Assembly (NCBI GenBank): GCA_028023455.1
Contig: JAQFVV010012434.1
Location: 7,749,157-7,813,156, forward strand
From: Epiperipatus broadwayi
Taxonomy: Eukaryota; Onychophora; Udeonychophora; Euonychophora; Peripatidae
Direction: 5' to 3'
DNA length: 64,000 nt
Each line of letters opens with the position of its first letter. The stretch's first letter is position 1. The notes beneath the pieces are model-generated. The model was given only the letters and a program-made list of their open reading frames with translations, did not search any database and was not told where the DNA came from. The translations under genes were made by a program, and so were the position numbers. Below are positions 1-13,377 of this stretch, piece after piece.

Positions 1-318
1 GTATCAATATATGTAATATGTAGGGTATATAAGCACAGACTTTCACACGACCCACCACTCTCCACTCTATCTCATAACACAGATATACCCGTACACATAT
101 ATGTCGGAAAGATAAATAATCACCAATATAAGTATTTCATGCTAAACCAGCAATCGTCAGTTGGTCTAGATTATCATCTCTACGCATATATACAATAAGT
201 GCTCAGATATATATTAAGAGAATCAACCTTCTTACTTTAATGGGCATGTTTCAATCCACTCCACACTCCAACTCTTCAACCGTCCATCCAATTGAAAATC
301 TGATGCTGGAACGCTCAA
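1..318 (-). repeat. Hammerhead-bearing SINE-like repeat, family B copy 1
   Basis: This copy matches 39195-39512 almost throughout and 52196-52370 in part, so it belongs to a dispersed family. Read on the minus strand, it runs from a segment near 318 through a hammerhead ribozyme (116-175) to a region around 45-110 that resembles a tRNA-type pol III promoter. In copy 3 that region holds GAGTTCAAACC, which fits the B-box consensus GWTCRANNC; in this copy the B box is decayed. A SINE-like body carrying a ribozyme recalls the schistosome SM-alpha repeats, which combine a pol III promoter with a hammerhead. That is an architectural parallel only; I see no sequence match to them. The copy may extend beyond the left window edge. 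Confidence 0.75.
116..175 (-). ncRNA. Type-I hammerhead ribozyme, family B copy 1
   Basis: On the minus strand the order is ATAATC, short bulge, ACCAA, CTGACGA, stem II (TGCT pairing AGCA around loop GGTTT), GAAA, a tiny stem III (TA, two-base loop, TA), the cleavage triplet ATA, then TTGGT and GATTAT. TTGGT pairs ACCAA and GATTAT pairs ATAATC, giving a stem I with an internal bulge, as type-I hammerheads need for loop contacts. All core positions fit the consensus (CUGANGA, GAAA, NUH). Predicted cleavage lies between 127 and 126. The closing pair of stem II is a U-U mismatch, which may lower activity. Confidence 0.78.
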
Positions 319-3300
319 ATAAAAACTTTCCTTTTAATTTTAAATTAGTTCTACCCAGTGCATTCTATTCACGTTGAATTTTTATGATTAATCTGATCTA
401 TTATGTTTTCATCTATATTTTACATATGGTATTTGAATTTATTAACTCTTCTACTTCACAATTATCAATCTTTATTTTCTTCTGAGAAAATCCAATTGAA
501 CATTACTATAGCCTTTTTAACTTTTATCTTTAGTCCTACTTTTTTACTTTCATCTGATAACTCTTGCAATTTTTATTAAACACTGAAGAAATATTTACAA
601 AAAGAAACAATCACATTTATCTGTGAAATCTAGATAATTTAATCTCCATATATTTGTTTTCCCTTAGTTCCCAAAACAATTTGGATATGTGAAGTAACTA
701 TGTATATATATTTATCAAAGCTAATCTTCTTAGTGTTACCATGAAATCTAAACATTACTATTACATTTTGATAAAAAAAATTCTTCAGAATATGACAATA
801 TCTTGCATCTATATCTTGATAATATAAACCTTTAATAACTGTGGAACTTTTATTAAATTGAATGCCTTTTTTAATCTACAAATTCAAAACTGAATGGCAA
901 TTCATATTTATTGGTGCTTTCTATAAATTATTGTAATACTTGAATATAATTCAATGTGCTAAAATCATTTTAAAATAATAATTTAGTTTTTTGATTGGTT
1001 TGAATCCAATTTTTTTAAGATGATTTGTAATTATCTTGGTAAAGATTTTGTATAGAACTGATAGAAGACAGTTGGTCTAAAATTTCCAATAACTTCTTAA
1101 TTTTCTTTCTTAAATATCATTATTAACTTTTCCCCATCATATGGAGTCATCTTTATGTTAAGTGTGTAGTATATCACTTTGCAAACAATTTTTCTATTTC
1201 TTTTTCTATTATAATAATTCCATAATTTTCTAGTGTTTTTTTTTCCTTTTTCATAGGTTTGATTGCATATCATTTAAAGTTCTTGACAATTTAGTAGGTA
1301 TAATAATTAAAGTCTTTTTGTTCTATATTACTACATAATTCTTTGTACAATTTTTTCATGTATTTTACATTATCATCCCTATTTTTAATAATTGTTCATC
1401 TTTTCTACTTATTGTTTAAAATCTTTTCTTTTAATAGCAAGGTGCTATTTTGTATTTATTAAAATGTTTATTCTCTTCTATAGCTTTCTTTGGCAATTCT
1501 CAGTTATATTTTTCTATATCATTATTAATTTTTGTACCATTTTACAGAACTCCAGATATTTAGGACTTTTTAAATGATCATTTAAAAGTACTTTCATATT
1601 TTTTTGTCTCTTACTTGAAAATTTACTGATGAATTGTTGCTTTTTTATATCAACTATCTCTATTCTCTTTCTTAGTTGAGTATCAGTTGTCAACTTATTG
1701 ATTTCAGTTAAGTTTTAATCATCTCCAAAGTATGTTAATATTTTAAAATGATTAGCAAATTTGATTTCTAAATTCTTTGAGATGTTTTATTAGAAGTATC
1801 CATGATCAATAGCGATTTTTTAAAAGAACTTTCATTTCTCTAGTTTTATGTCATTTGACTAATAATAATCACTTCCAATATTCAATCTATTAAAACATTA
1901 CAATTCTAATTTTCTGTTAATTAAAATGCAATTCAATTTTGATCATTTCTCCATTTGGATGCTTCCATGTTATTTCTATTTTGCATTTTTTTTTCAAAGA
2001 AATAAATCCTAATGTGTTTTTTTTTTCTGACAAATTTTGCAAGCCTCAAAGAAAAAATCAGTATATTTTTTATTTCTATAAATTTCACAAGCAACATGTC
2101 CCCTCTTATTTCTTTCCTATAGTCTCATTTACCCACAGTGTTTTCATTTAACATTAAAGTCTCCATGACAATTTTAAAATATTATTTGATAAGATCAAAA
2201 ACATATATCCACATAAAAATTCTCTACTTCTTTATCACAATGAGAACTTATTAGAGCATACATCCTGAATTGTCTGTATTTAATTGAATAACTAATCTTG
2301 TCATTCTCTTATCTTATACCACCAATCTTGACAATGGTGGTTTTTCCACTTTATTTTTATAATGAATTTCACTTCACTTGTTTTTTTCAATATTTGTGCT
2401 TCAATGGGAAAATACATTGAAGCTATCTTTTCACCTTTTTTTTTAATTTCACAAAGTTTGTATTTAATGTTACTTTAAGTAGTGAAGTATATGACTATCA
2501 TTGAAAGGCAAATCAGGGTATGTAATAAAGAGATGATTAACATTTACTACTTTTGATCACAAACTATTATTTTAGCAGACTCCTTGGAATAAGATCCATA
2601 ATTTAGTTTGGCAGTCATGATAATAAAACTCAGAAATAAAAAAAAACAATAAAACTCATTACTTGATAGTTGTTGGTAGGCAACCAAGATATAAATATTA
2701 GGAATTTATCCTCTTGGTTCATTTGAGAACTTAAAGAGAAATAAAAAAGGTATTTCCATTAATAGCAAGGTCCTTTCTGCAGCTATATTTATTGATCACC
2801 AGGCTAAAAATTGTATTATTTTTAATCTGATATGGAGTTTAAACTTTATTAAGAATCCATATATTTTTATTAAATAAAACTATTGGTACTACTAATTTTA
2901 TTCACAGCACCCTTTTTTATAAATTCATAATATTGTAAATATTCTTTTAATTATTATTTTACTTCTTATATTTGAGAAAATTAAGATATTGTAAAAAATC
3001 AAAGGATTACCAAGAAGCATTCCTGGTTGAACTAGCACTCTTCACTTGATCCATATCACAAATTTTTCTAAAATGTTTTTATTGTCATTTTTAATTAATA
3101 CTATCTTGTAATATTCAGTTAATGAGTTCTATAACTGTTCAAAGCATAGTAAAGTATAATGATATTATGTTGTAATATAAATTTAATAGGGATTCAACAT
3201 TTAAAAAAAGGGTAAGGGAATATTATCGAAAGACTTAAAAAGGGAAAAAAAATTCATTGCACATGATTGATACTTTTCGCAAAAAATAATAATAATGGTA

Positions 3301-3540
3301 AATAAAGTCCTATAATTGGATTTTAAGAGATTGTGTAGATTGCTTATGCAAAAATTAGGTTCAAAAATAAGTTTGCTAAAATGATGTGAAAGAAATTTGG
3401 GAAAATGGATTGAACTAAAAGATATTCATCTTGTTTGGTTTACAAATCAATCAAATATATACTAAGTTACTTATAAATCATTCAATCAATAAATAAATTC
3501 AAATCATTAGTTGAGTGCTGTAATTACAATTTTTTATCAT
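319..3540. other. AT-rich intergenic stretch, no gene seen
   Basis: About 3.2 kb of very AT-rich sequence with many T and A runs. The open frames near 1392-1577 and 1939-2151 are composed of F, I, L, Y, K and S with no recognisable motif, and fit chance frames in T-rich DNA. I recognise no RNA gene or transposon domain. Confidence 0.6.
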
Positions 3541-4200
<660 letters not shown>

Positions 4201-7200
4201 AATAGACAGATTTAAAAACAACTATATATTTCTCACACCTACTAGCATTAACTAAAGTCACAAGTTTATTTATACACTTACGCAATGTTAAAATTGAAAA
4301 TAATTTTATAAAAGGTTATATTTGGAATGATTACTATTGTAGACCCAGTACTATTCGGAATTAATGAGAAAAATAATAAGAAAAAAATATTCAAATATTT
4401 TCGTGTGAACTATTCATTTATTTTTTAAAATGAAATGAATGTTTATTTAAGAAATATTTATTTTAAAATGATTTCGAAATTAATATTATCCTTGGTTATA
4501 TTTAGAAAAATATTTTTAACAGTTGTATTTAATAAGTAATTAAATATTCTACAGTTATTTGACTATATATGTATATTTTTTAAAAAAGAAAAAAGTTTAG
4601 AAAGTAATATTTTAATTTTTTCTTTTTGATTATTAATAGGATGATTAATTAAACTTTTTATATATTATTATTGTCTTCTATAATTTAAAGTGATAGTAGA
4701 GTGGCGACGGAAGAAACATCTCTGGATTGAAGCTCCGATTATTATTACTTTGGGTATTCCTACATTATATGACTATCGGATTATTTTTGCAGTAGTTCGA
4801 AGCAGTGATAGAATATTGGGTTTAAGAGTCAAAGGTTCCTGGGGAACAGCAAAACTATCATTACTATTTCTTGAGTGACACATTATCCTTCAAGCAATTA
4901 ACTATTCGATTATTTATTTCTTACTAACTTCATAGATCATTTATGTAATTAACGAATAAAAAACACTCCTCATACTAATTATTTACATTATGAATTGTTT
5001 ACTTAATTACTCTTAATTGCAATATTTATTTCCTGATTCACCAAATTACTATTCTGTTAACATATTTTTAAAAAAAACAAATCTAAAATATTAAATCATT
5101 AAAATGTTTTATGTGTGTTGCATCGCTATGTATATATTGTAACACTACGGGAAAATAAAGGGATCGTACCTCAGGTGATGGTTATCAGTCTGTGAACATC
5201 CACAATTCAAGCTGGGTAGACATTTCTAACTCTATGGAAAATCAGGGTTTAAAACACCAGGAATCTGAGGAATTGTTTGTTTATTCTCAAGAAAAAAAAA
5301 ATTAATATCAAAGAGATGAGAATGATAGATCACTCTGAGAGATCAGCACAGCTAACTATAAGGTCACTAGCACTACCCAAAAGTATAAGTAATACTCAAA
5401 AGAAATAACCATTCATCATCATGAATGATTAGCAATCAAAAATAAATCAACACTCAATCTTGTGACTGGATTTAAAATGGGTCTACTGTAGATCAGGGTA
5501 ACTATTGATCCTTTGCCAGCTTGGGGTATTTATTAAATTATAATTTGGATGTAGAAACTAAGTGCTCAGCCATCAGAATACATAATAATCAAAAACAATA
5601 ATGCTGGGATATTAAAACATGCTGATCATTATCAATGCTCTGGTCACTTACTACCAGTAGTGTACTGGTCAACTATAAATTGAAATTCTAATAGAGATTA
5701 ACCTAAAATAAAATATAGTGCATTGGTTTTAAAGAATATTCTTTTTGCACCAACCAGAATGATTATGATGATGATCATCATCATTATCTACTTGGGTGGC
5801 CATACACTAAATATATATTCACCTTATTCTATATAGCTGTTATGCATGAATCTAGTTCAGAAAGCAAGAACTTTAATTTATTACAGTGAGCGAGAGGAAA
5901 ATAAATAAATTAGCTTACTATAAATAACCTTATGCAAATCATGAGGATCCACTACTTATAAATAAGTAGTGTTATTGGTATCATCAAATAAAAAAGTAAA
6001 TCCTAGAATATAAGCTGTCGTGATATAAAGTCACACACACATTGCACTTCATGAAACAGGAATTGGATAGAATAAAGTAATTAAGACTAGGAAGAATATT
6101 TTTTTAAAACAATTATTTAATATCTGATTAATAACAACAAAAACAAAGATGACACGATAGTGTGATATTTCAAACACTCATTTCATCAAGAAAATACATT
6201 TTTACAAAAATTACATTAACCAACAAATTAATTTTTATTCGTGGATAACTTTAAATTCATTAAGTTCTTTTTTTAAATTTTTAAGAGTATAAAAAAAATA
6301 ATTTTTTTTTTAAGAGTTTGTTAAACATTTTCAAAAAATCAATAATAACAATCTTTGATTCTGTCCAGAGAGCAAATTAAGAAAGAAGAAACACTTCGAT
6401 TTATAGCAGATTATATATATATATATGTTTTTTTCAAAAGCTATTTTAATATTTGTAAGAGAAAATTGACTGGGTTTTAGAAAAAAAAAGTCTAATAATT
6501 TGGAATATTTTAACTAAATGTAATATTTACTGTTATCAATTCTTATACAACACACACAAAAAAATTTATTACAATAATGAAACAACAAAATTCTATTAAT
6601 AAAAAAATGGTGTGCAGACATAATAAAAAATAATATCTTTAGCCATGGCTTTGGTGCTGATGAAGTCATTTTTAGTTGCAATTTCCAGTTTTCTATTCAG
6701 CTGAACTTCTCCTGGAAGGCTTGTTAGACATGGCATGGTTAACACATCCTTTTTCTGGTCTGTAGCAATTTCAGGTAATTGAAAAATAGCAAAATTTATC
6801 CATTTGGTTCTCTTGAAATGTCAGGTGAGACAGAGGTAGACAGAAACTCATCACTTTGGTTGAAGGTGAGGTTTCAGGCTACTTTAGGAGGATACCTTTT
6901 TTCTACATTATTTATTCCAGTGAAGGTAGATTACATGGGGGAAGGTGATGCCTAGCTTTTAGATGAATATAGCACATGGTTTTCATTGTAGAAAGATTTT
7001 AGTGCTAAACTTATAGTATGCTAAAAGTTTAATTAAAAAACTGCTACTTTATTCAATAACTTGGTATCAGCTGATTAAGCTTGGGCTGCTCTCTCTTCAA
7101 TAGCTAAGTTAGCAATAATTTTTTCTATATTTTTCAGTCACAGGAATAAGATTTGACTGCATTTTTCAACAGTTAAGTTAGCAATACTCTCCAGCCACTT

Positions 7201-7812
7201 GCGTCACTAATTCACACCTGCACAATCCTGCCTACAAGCCAATTACAATCTGTCTCTTACAGGATAAGTTTCATGGTGACCAATTAGATAAAATTTCATA
7301 AATACAATTAGCCAGCCAATGTCTTTGTTAATCATAGATACTGAAAACAAGTCAAAAACTTAAAATTAACAACATAAAATTCTTGATGTTCCTTTGTAAT
7401 TAAAAACCAAATCTTTCAAAAAAAAAAAACAACAACAACAACAAGTTAATCAGTTAATTGCACTGATTTGATTTTTCTTTTTCATTAAAGAGAGATAAAA
7501 AAACAATTGTGATTAATTAAAATTTTTTTACAAAGTTATTAAAATCTTATTTTGTTCTTCCCTCTTTTTTTTTAAATAAATACTCTTAAATATATTTAAT
7601 ATTTGAGAATTTTCATACTATCATATAGGGATTTTACGAATATTGAGTTAAATAATGACCCTGTAAGAAATAGGTCTAAAAAAATGTAAATATTATTTTC
7701 CCCCATTAATAAAATATTTTTTTATTTTTCAAACCCGAGGAGCATGCTGCCAACTATCTAATTAGTTTTTTTTTCTAGTGCAGCTATTTAAGCAACTTGT
7801 TACAATATATAT
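4201..7812. other. Intergenic region with short patches of higher complexity
   Basis: Mostly AT-rich. Patches that look less random lie at 4690-4880 (a GTG-start frame of 62 residues with no recognisable domain), 5150-5850 (several near-palindromic words such as those around 5760-5790) and 6640-7330 (more balanced composition, perhaps an old transposon relic). None can be assigned to a family by eye, and no intact coding region is supported. Confidence 0.45.
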
Positions 7813-7840
7813 TGTAATGGATGTTTAAGACACCATTACA
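7813..7840 (+). other. Terminal hairpin at LTR start
   Basis: TGTAATGG and CCATTACA form an 8-bp perfect stem, extended by TGT with ACA after one bulged base, around a small loop. The same hairpin is present at 11455-11482, so it belongs to the LTR terminus. Confidence 0.6.
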
Positions 7841-9738
7841 AAAATTATAGTTTTATAGAGGTGAAGAAAATAAAATAAATTTTTATATAAGGTTTCGTTT
7901 GTAAAACTTGATTAAAAGTTTTTTTTAAATGCTTGTACAAATATATATGTATGTGCATGGGAATTATATTTTAATACCACAGTTATATTTGGTTTTTAAT
8001 TTTAATTTTGAAAAAAAAAAAAAGAAAACTAAGATTATTTTTTTTTGTTAAATTTATGTAAAAGTAAAGTGTACAAATAGATTGCTTTTCAGATTTGGGG
8101 ATTTAGATTGATAAGGCTAATTAAAAAGAAAGAAAACAAAAAGAAAAGAATTTTTCATTAGTTAATTCCTAGATCTGTAAAGGGCAATTTATTTCGTTAA
8201 TTAGATAACTATTGTTATCTAGATCGAGAATTTTTAAATTTTAATTAAAAAGAAAAAGTTTGGTAATTGGTTTAAGAGATATGATTCAGATATAACAGGC
8301 TGAATCAGGCCATTGGATTATCTTTGACTAGCTTTCAATACTTGCATCAGCTAGTATACTTGCACCAGCGCAAAGAGACAGACACCAACTCTGACAGGAG
8401 AATTGCACGATTCCTGCCAAAATACTTGGAAAGAACGATTCCTGCATATTCTGAAAGCTGATCCAGTAATTATTCTACCTAGAATGAACATTAAACCTAC
8501 AGCAAGAATATTTTCTTTACCATGATGTGCTAAGCTTCTCGCCAGGACAGGTTCGGACATCCTGTGTCTCCATTAACTGCCTACAATGCCATAAGAACCG
8601 GCTCCAAAGAAACCACTAACCAACTCGCCCAAGCCTACCGTCAGTGAATCCAGAGCAACGGACTAACCTAAGAAGTCTAGTGCACTAGCATTGAAATAAA
8701 TTATTAAGGTACCTTACATTTTTGCAATTTAAATAATGTTATCTTAGATTTGTTCCCTTTTTAAATATAAATGTTTTTTTTAAGTTATATCTTATGTAAT
8801 TCGATTTCTTTGTGCTTGATTTTTTTTTTTCTTTTTTTTTTTAACGAGTGCTAGTTTCAAACCTATTACTGTCCGTCCTATTTAAGTCTTAGTAAGTAAG
8901 ATAGTAGTTTATTTATAATCTCACATTCTTTTTTTATAGAAAGCAGTCTGGATATTACAGACTATTTTAATTGACTTCTGGCTCATGACCCATTTTATTA
9001 TTAGTTCTCCTTATGTCGTGAAACTTTATTATAATAGTTCTTAGTTTTATTTCTTCAAGCTTCCAATTCGTTTATTAGGGGCACGTACGATCGTTTTAAC
9101 CCTCTCAATAGGTAGATCGTGAGCTCCTAGCCTGTCTCACTCAGAGGGAGGTCAATCGATTGAAAGTAATAACTTTCAACACTCTTTTTATTATTATTAA
9201 TGTTTTGGAAGCTACTTTCGCATTTCTTCGGTTTCAACATAAGCTTACATAAATCTCAAATACGGAGATTCAGCCTTTTTCTAACTATGGGTTATAAGCA
9301 GGAAGCTAACCTCCCTTTTCTTACATGAGATCACGGAATACTTACTAATACTTCTGCTACTGTCAGTATTTTGCACTCTTTCGCACACAGAAAATCGCTC
9401 TCAAAGCCATATAAAATATTTAAATTTAATTTTGACGTATGTTCGTATAGTACATATTTTAAGTGTGCTTTAAAGATTATTATTTAGATTTATGTTTATT
9501 TAATCATACTTTTAATAAAATTATTTATTTATTCATCTACTTAGTTGATTTTGTTTTCTGTTGCTACCTTTCCAACTCACTGAACAAAACATAGATCTCA
9601 TTTGCTTGATTGAGCTAGTCCGGCGCATTCGATTCGCATATCCTGTAACCCCTTAAAAATAAATGTCTAGTTCCAAATTTCGGACTAGTGGCGCCCTGGC
9701 GGTCAGTTTATGTGAGTCTAAAGCTTTTGTCCGGTATA
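7813..9738 (+). mobile_element. 5' LTR of non-autonomous LTR retrotransposon
   Basis: This segment is repeated in direct orientation at 11455-13377, with only scattered substitutions and homopolymer length changes. It starts TGTAATGG, close to the TGTAACGG start common in Ty3/gypsy-type LTRs, and the shared sequence ends at CCGGTATA. At about 1.92 kb it is long for such an element. Its first 28 bases form a hairpin, and its 3' part has higher GC (for example GGCGCCCTGGCGG near 9690). Near identity of the two LTRs points to recent insertion. The 69-residue antisense frame at 8351-8560 shows no domain and I do not call it a gene. Confidence 0.9.
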
Positions 9739-9753
9739 TAGGATAGTAATTTT

Positions 9754-9773
9754 TGGCGCAACCAAACATGGGA
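9754..9773 (+). promoter_or_regulatory. Candidate primer binding site
   Basis: TGGCGCAACC followed by AAACATGGGA lies 15 bases after the end of LTR identity and begins with TGGCGC, as many retroelement primer binding sites do. The 15-base gap is larger than usual, so either the LTR end is misplaced or the site is atypical. No specific tRNA is assigned. Confidence 0.4.
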
Positions 9774-10145
9774 GCCGATATTAAAACTTTACGTGAGATG
9801 TTTTGTTCGGGTGGTTGGGAAAAATAAACAGAAACGGTAGGCGAAAATAGGTGAAATAAAGTTAGTGGTAGAATAGAAGTTGATGGAAAGATGCAGGTAG
9901 TTTCGGATCTGTCCGTATTTAATGTTTTGATATTCAAAAAGAGTTTATTAATTAGTTCGATGTTCGTAAAGTTTTTTAAAAAAGTAAAGAGTTTAAGTTT
10001 GCTTTGTAAAAATAAAATAAAGTTAGCTGTTGAAGATTAAATAAAAAAAAAAAAAAAAACGTTAATAAACAGATTTAAAAGAAAAGTTCAGTTGGTAATT
10101 TGGAATAAAAAAAATAGATTTAACGGAGCTAAGTTTATTTTGAAA

Positions 10146-10931
10146 ATGGAAGCTAAAGAAGAAAGCGATAGAGAGGCAGGTTGGGAAGAGAGCCCAGTTT
10201 CATTTAAACACCCCCAGATAGTAGAAAAAGAAGAGAGCGAGACACAGACGATGATGAAGATGATGATGAAGTTGATAATAGAAATGAAACAAAATATAAC
10301 AAAACAAAATATAGAAATAAAACGGAGTCAACAAACAATACTGGAGGAGCTGAGAGCAGAAATGAAAGGAATGAGACAGGAAATATTGAAGACAGTTGAC
10401 AAAAATCAGGCAGCTATAGACGCCATAGAGAAAGATTCGAATAAGGAGGTTCAGGAAGTTGAAATAGTAAAGGAAGAGGCAAAAGACATGAAAGATGAAT
10501 TAGAACAGGATAGCATTAGAACAGGCAAGGTAGAAATAGAGATAGAAGGTGGTAGAGATTGGATGCAGATAGGTGGTGAGATAGAAAATGCAGATCAAAA
10601 GACAGAGAATAACGTAAAAGAGTTTCTGCAAGAAACTAAAAATAAATTGGTTAAAATATCTAGTGGTTGTGAATATGAATTTGAAAAGAAGAGAATTAAG
10701 AAAAAAGTTAAGGAGTATGATTTTAAGGCAGAGATAAAAGCCATCTATAGAGCAATTTTATTTGAAAAGACTATAGAAGAGAGATTCATTCCATTTCTTA
10801 TTAACGAGGTGGGCTGTACTAAAGTGGGGCACATTGAACAGATATATTTTGCTTGGCTAAAGGGTCGTAAGATATACGAGCTACAAGATAAAACAGAACG
10901 AGAAAGAGACAAGGCAATAAATTATAAGTGA
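10146..10931 (+). CDS. Gag-like protein of non-autonomous LTR element
   Basis: The chosen start is the ATG at 10146 in a good context (AAAATGG). The same frame is open upstream to a TTG at 10092, an unlikely start in animals. The product is 261 residues, rich in Lys and Glu and predicted hydrophilic. Residues about 35-90 (methionine- and lysine-rich, then regular heptad-like E/K/L/I spacing around TILEELRAEMKGMRQEIL) suggest a coiled coil. The C-terminal third (around FIPFLINEVGCTKVGH) looks more globular. Only two cysteines are present and no CCHC zinc knuckle, so nucleic-acid binding would have to rely on basic stretches. Position between two near-identical LTRs is the main reason for calling it Gag-like. 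The frame is undamaged, consistent with a young insertion. Confidence 0.7.
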   Translation: MEAKEESDREAGWEESPVSFKHPQIVEKEESETQTMMKMMMKLIIEMKQNITKQNIEIKRSQQTILEELRAEMKGMRQEILKTVDKNQAAIDAIEKDSNKEVQEVEIVKEEAKDMKDELEQDSIRTGKVEIEIEGGRDWMQIGGEIENADQKTENNVKEFLQETKNKLVKISSGCEYEFEKKRIKKKVKEYDFKAEIKAIYRAILFEKTIEERFIPFLINEVGCTKVGHIEQIYFAWLKGRKIYELQDKTERERDKAINYK

Positions 10932-11454
10932 AGGACAGACAAAAGGGGGAAAGGAACGTACATTAGAGAGTCAGTAAGAATAAAGAAAGAACCGCCTGAC
11001 CGAGCGTAAGTGATATTGATCGGAGGTACTGCTAAAAAAAAAAAAAAACTCAATGGATTTGTAATTGGACTACGAGTTGAGAATAGAAATTTATTTCGAC
11101 GTAGGTGATAAGCCTGAATGAATTTTGTAAATAATATATAATTACAACTATATATGTGTGTGATAAACAATATTACATTTTGATATTTTGAATTATGTTC
11201 ATTTTTATTTAATAAAATGTATAGTGGCTATCGTAATTGTATTACTTTGTTGTAAATAGTTATTTTAATAGATCGCCAGTATATTCCTGAAAATTTATGT
11301 TACTTACAAATGATTTAAAATAGTATTCGTTAGGGTAGTCAGACGGATTTGATTTTTTTTAAAGTGAGAACAAACTTAGAGAAAACTGGTTAGTGGTAGG
11401 CAGAGCAAAGTCAGCTAAGTTTTCTTTTTTTGTGTGTGATGACAGAGAGGCAGT

Positions 11455-13377
11455 TGTAATGGATGTTTAAGACACCATTACAAAAATTATAGTTTTATAG
11501 GGGTGAAGAAAATAAAATAAATTTTTATATAAGGTTTCGTTTGTAAAACTTGATTAAAAGTTTTTTTTTAATGCTTGTACAAATATATATGTATGTGTGT
11601 GGGAATTATATTTTAATACCACAGTTATATTTGGTTTTTAATTTTAATTTTGAAAAAAAAAAAAAAAAAGAAAACTAAGATTATTTTTTTTTGTTAAATT
11701 TATGTAAAAGTAAAGTGTACAAATAGATTGCTTTTCAGATTTGGGGATTTAGATTGATAAGGCTAATTAAAAAGAAAGAAAACAAAAAGAAAAGAATTTT
11801 TCATTAGTTAATTCCTAGATCTGTAAAGGGCAATTTATTTCGTTAATTAGATAACTATTGTTATCTAGATCGAGAATTTTTAAATTTTAATTAAAAAGAA
11901 AAAGTTTGGTAATTGGTTTAAGAGATATGATTCAGATATAACAGGCTGAATCAGGCCATTGGATTATCTTTGACTAGCTTTCAATACTTGCATCAGCTAG
12001 TATACTTGCACCAGCGCAAAGAGACAGACACCAACTCTGACAGGAGAATTGCACGATTCCTGCCAAAATACTTGGAAAGAACGATTCCTGCATATTCTGA
12101 AAGCTGATCCAGTAATTATTCTACCTAGAATGAACATTAAACCTACAGCAAGAATATTTTCTTTACCATGATGTGCTAAGCTTCTCGCCAGGACAGGTTC
12201 GGACGTCCTGTGTCTCCATTAACTGCCTACAATGCCATAAGAACCGGCTCCAAAGAAACCACTAACCAACTCGCCCAAGCCTACCGTCAGTGAATCCAGA
12301 GCAATGGACTAACCTAAGAAGTCTAGTGCACTAGCATTGAAATAAATTATTAAGGTACCTTACATTTTTGCAATTTAAATAATGTTATCTTAGATTTGTT
12401 CCCTTTTTAAATATAAATGTTTTTTTTAAGTTATATCTTATGTAATTCGATTTCTTTGTGCTTGATTTTTTTTTCTTTTTAACGAGTGCTAGTTTCAAAC
12501 CTATTACTGTCCCTCCTATTTAAGTCTTAGTAAGTAAGATAGTAGTTTATTTATAATCTCACATTCTTTTTTTTATAGAAAGCAGTCTGGATATTACAGA
12601 CTATTTTAATTGACTTCTGGCTCATGACCCATTTTATTATTAGTTCTCCTTATGTCGTGAAACTTTATTATAATAGTTCTTAGTTTTATTTCTTCAAGCT
12701 TCCAATTCGTTTATTAGGGGCACGTACGATCGTTTTAACCCTCTCAATAGGTAGATCGTGAGCTCCTAGCCTGTCTCACTCAGAGGGAGGTCAATCGATT
12801 GAAAGTAATAACTTTCAACACTCTTTTTATTATTATTAATGTTTTGGAAGCTACTTTCGCATTTCTTCGGTTTCGACATAAGCTTACATAAATCTCAAAT
12901 ACGGAGATTCAGTCTTTTCCTAACTATGGGTTATAAGCAGGAAGCTAACCTCCCTTTTCTTACGTGAGATCACGGAATACTTACTAATACTTCTGCTACT
13001 GTCAGTATTTTGCACTCTTTCACGCACAGAAAATCGCTCTCAAAGCCATATAAAATATTTAAATTTAATTTTGACGTATGTTCGTGTAGTACATATTTTA
13101 AGTGTGCTTTAAAGATTATTATTTAGATTTATGTTTATTTAATCATACTTTTAATAAAATTATTTATTTATTCATCTACTTAGTTGATTTTGTTTTCTGT
13201 TGCTACCTTTCCAACTCACTGAACAAAACATAGATCTCATTTGCTTGATTGAGCTAGTCCAGCGCATTCGATTCGCATATCCTGTAACCCCTTAAAAATA
13301 AATGTCTAGTTCCAAATTTCGGACTAGTGGCGCCCTGGCGGTCAGTTTATGCGAGTCTAAAGCTTTTGTCCGGTATA
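11455..13377 (+). mobile_element. 3' LTR of non-autonomous LTR retrotransposon
   Basis: Direct repeat of 7813-9738. Differences seen include a G for A in the first 60 bases, a longer A-run near 11653, a shorter T-run near 12470 and a few transitions. An AATAAA near 13155 could serve as a polyadenylation signal. Sequence after CCGGTATA diverges from the 5' copy and is taken as host flank. Confidence 0.9.

Larger units (their letters stand above)
9739..11454 (+). mobile_element. Internal region of the LTR retrotransposon (gag-only)
   Basis: The 1.7 kb between the two LTRs contains a leader, one gag-like ORF and a short tail. No protease, reverse transcriptase, RNase H or integrase is encoded, and there is too little room for a pol gene. 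The element therefore looks non-autonomous and would need enzymes from a relative elsewhere. The purine-rich stretch just before 11455 (GAGAGGCAG) is a weak polypurine-tract candidate. A clean target-site duplication could not be defined because both outer flanks are TATA-rich. Confidence 0.85.

Noticed and set aside
4690-4878. 62-residue frame with balanced codons
   Set aside because: Begins at GTG, has no ATG, no recognisable domain, and lies in an unassigned repeat-like patch.
8351-8560. 69-residue antisense frame inside the 5' LTR
   Set aside because: No domain, lies within non-coding LTR sequence, and no independent evidence of expression.
10092-10145. Extension of the gag-like ORF to the upstream TTG
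   Set aside because: TTG starts are not expected here, and the ATG at 10146 has a good initiation context.
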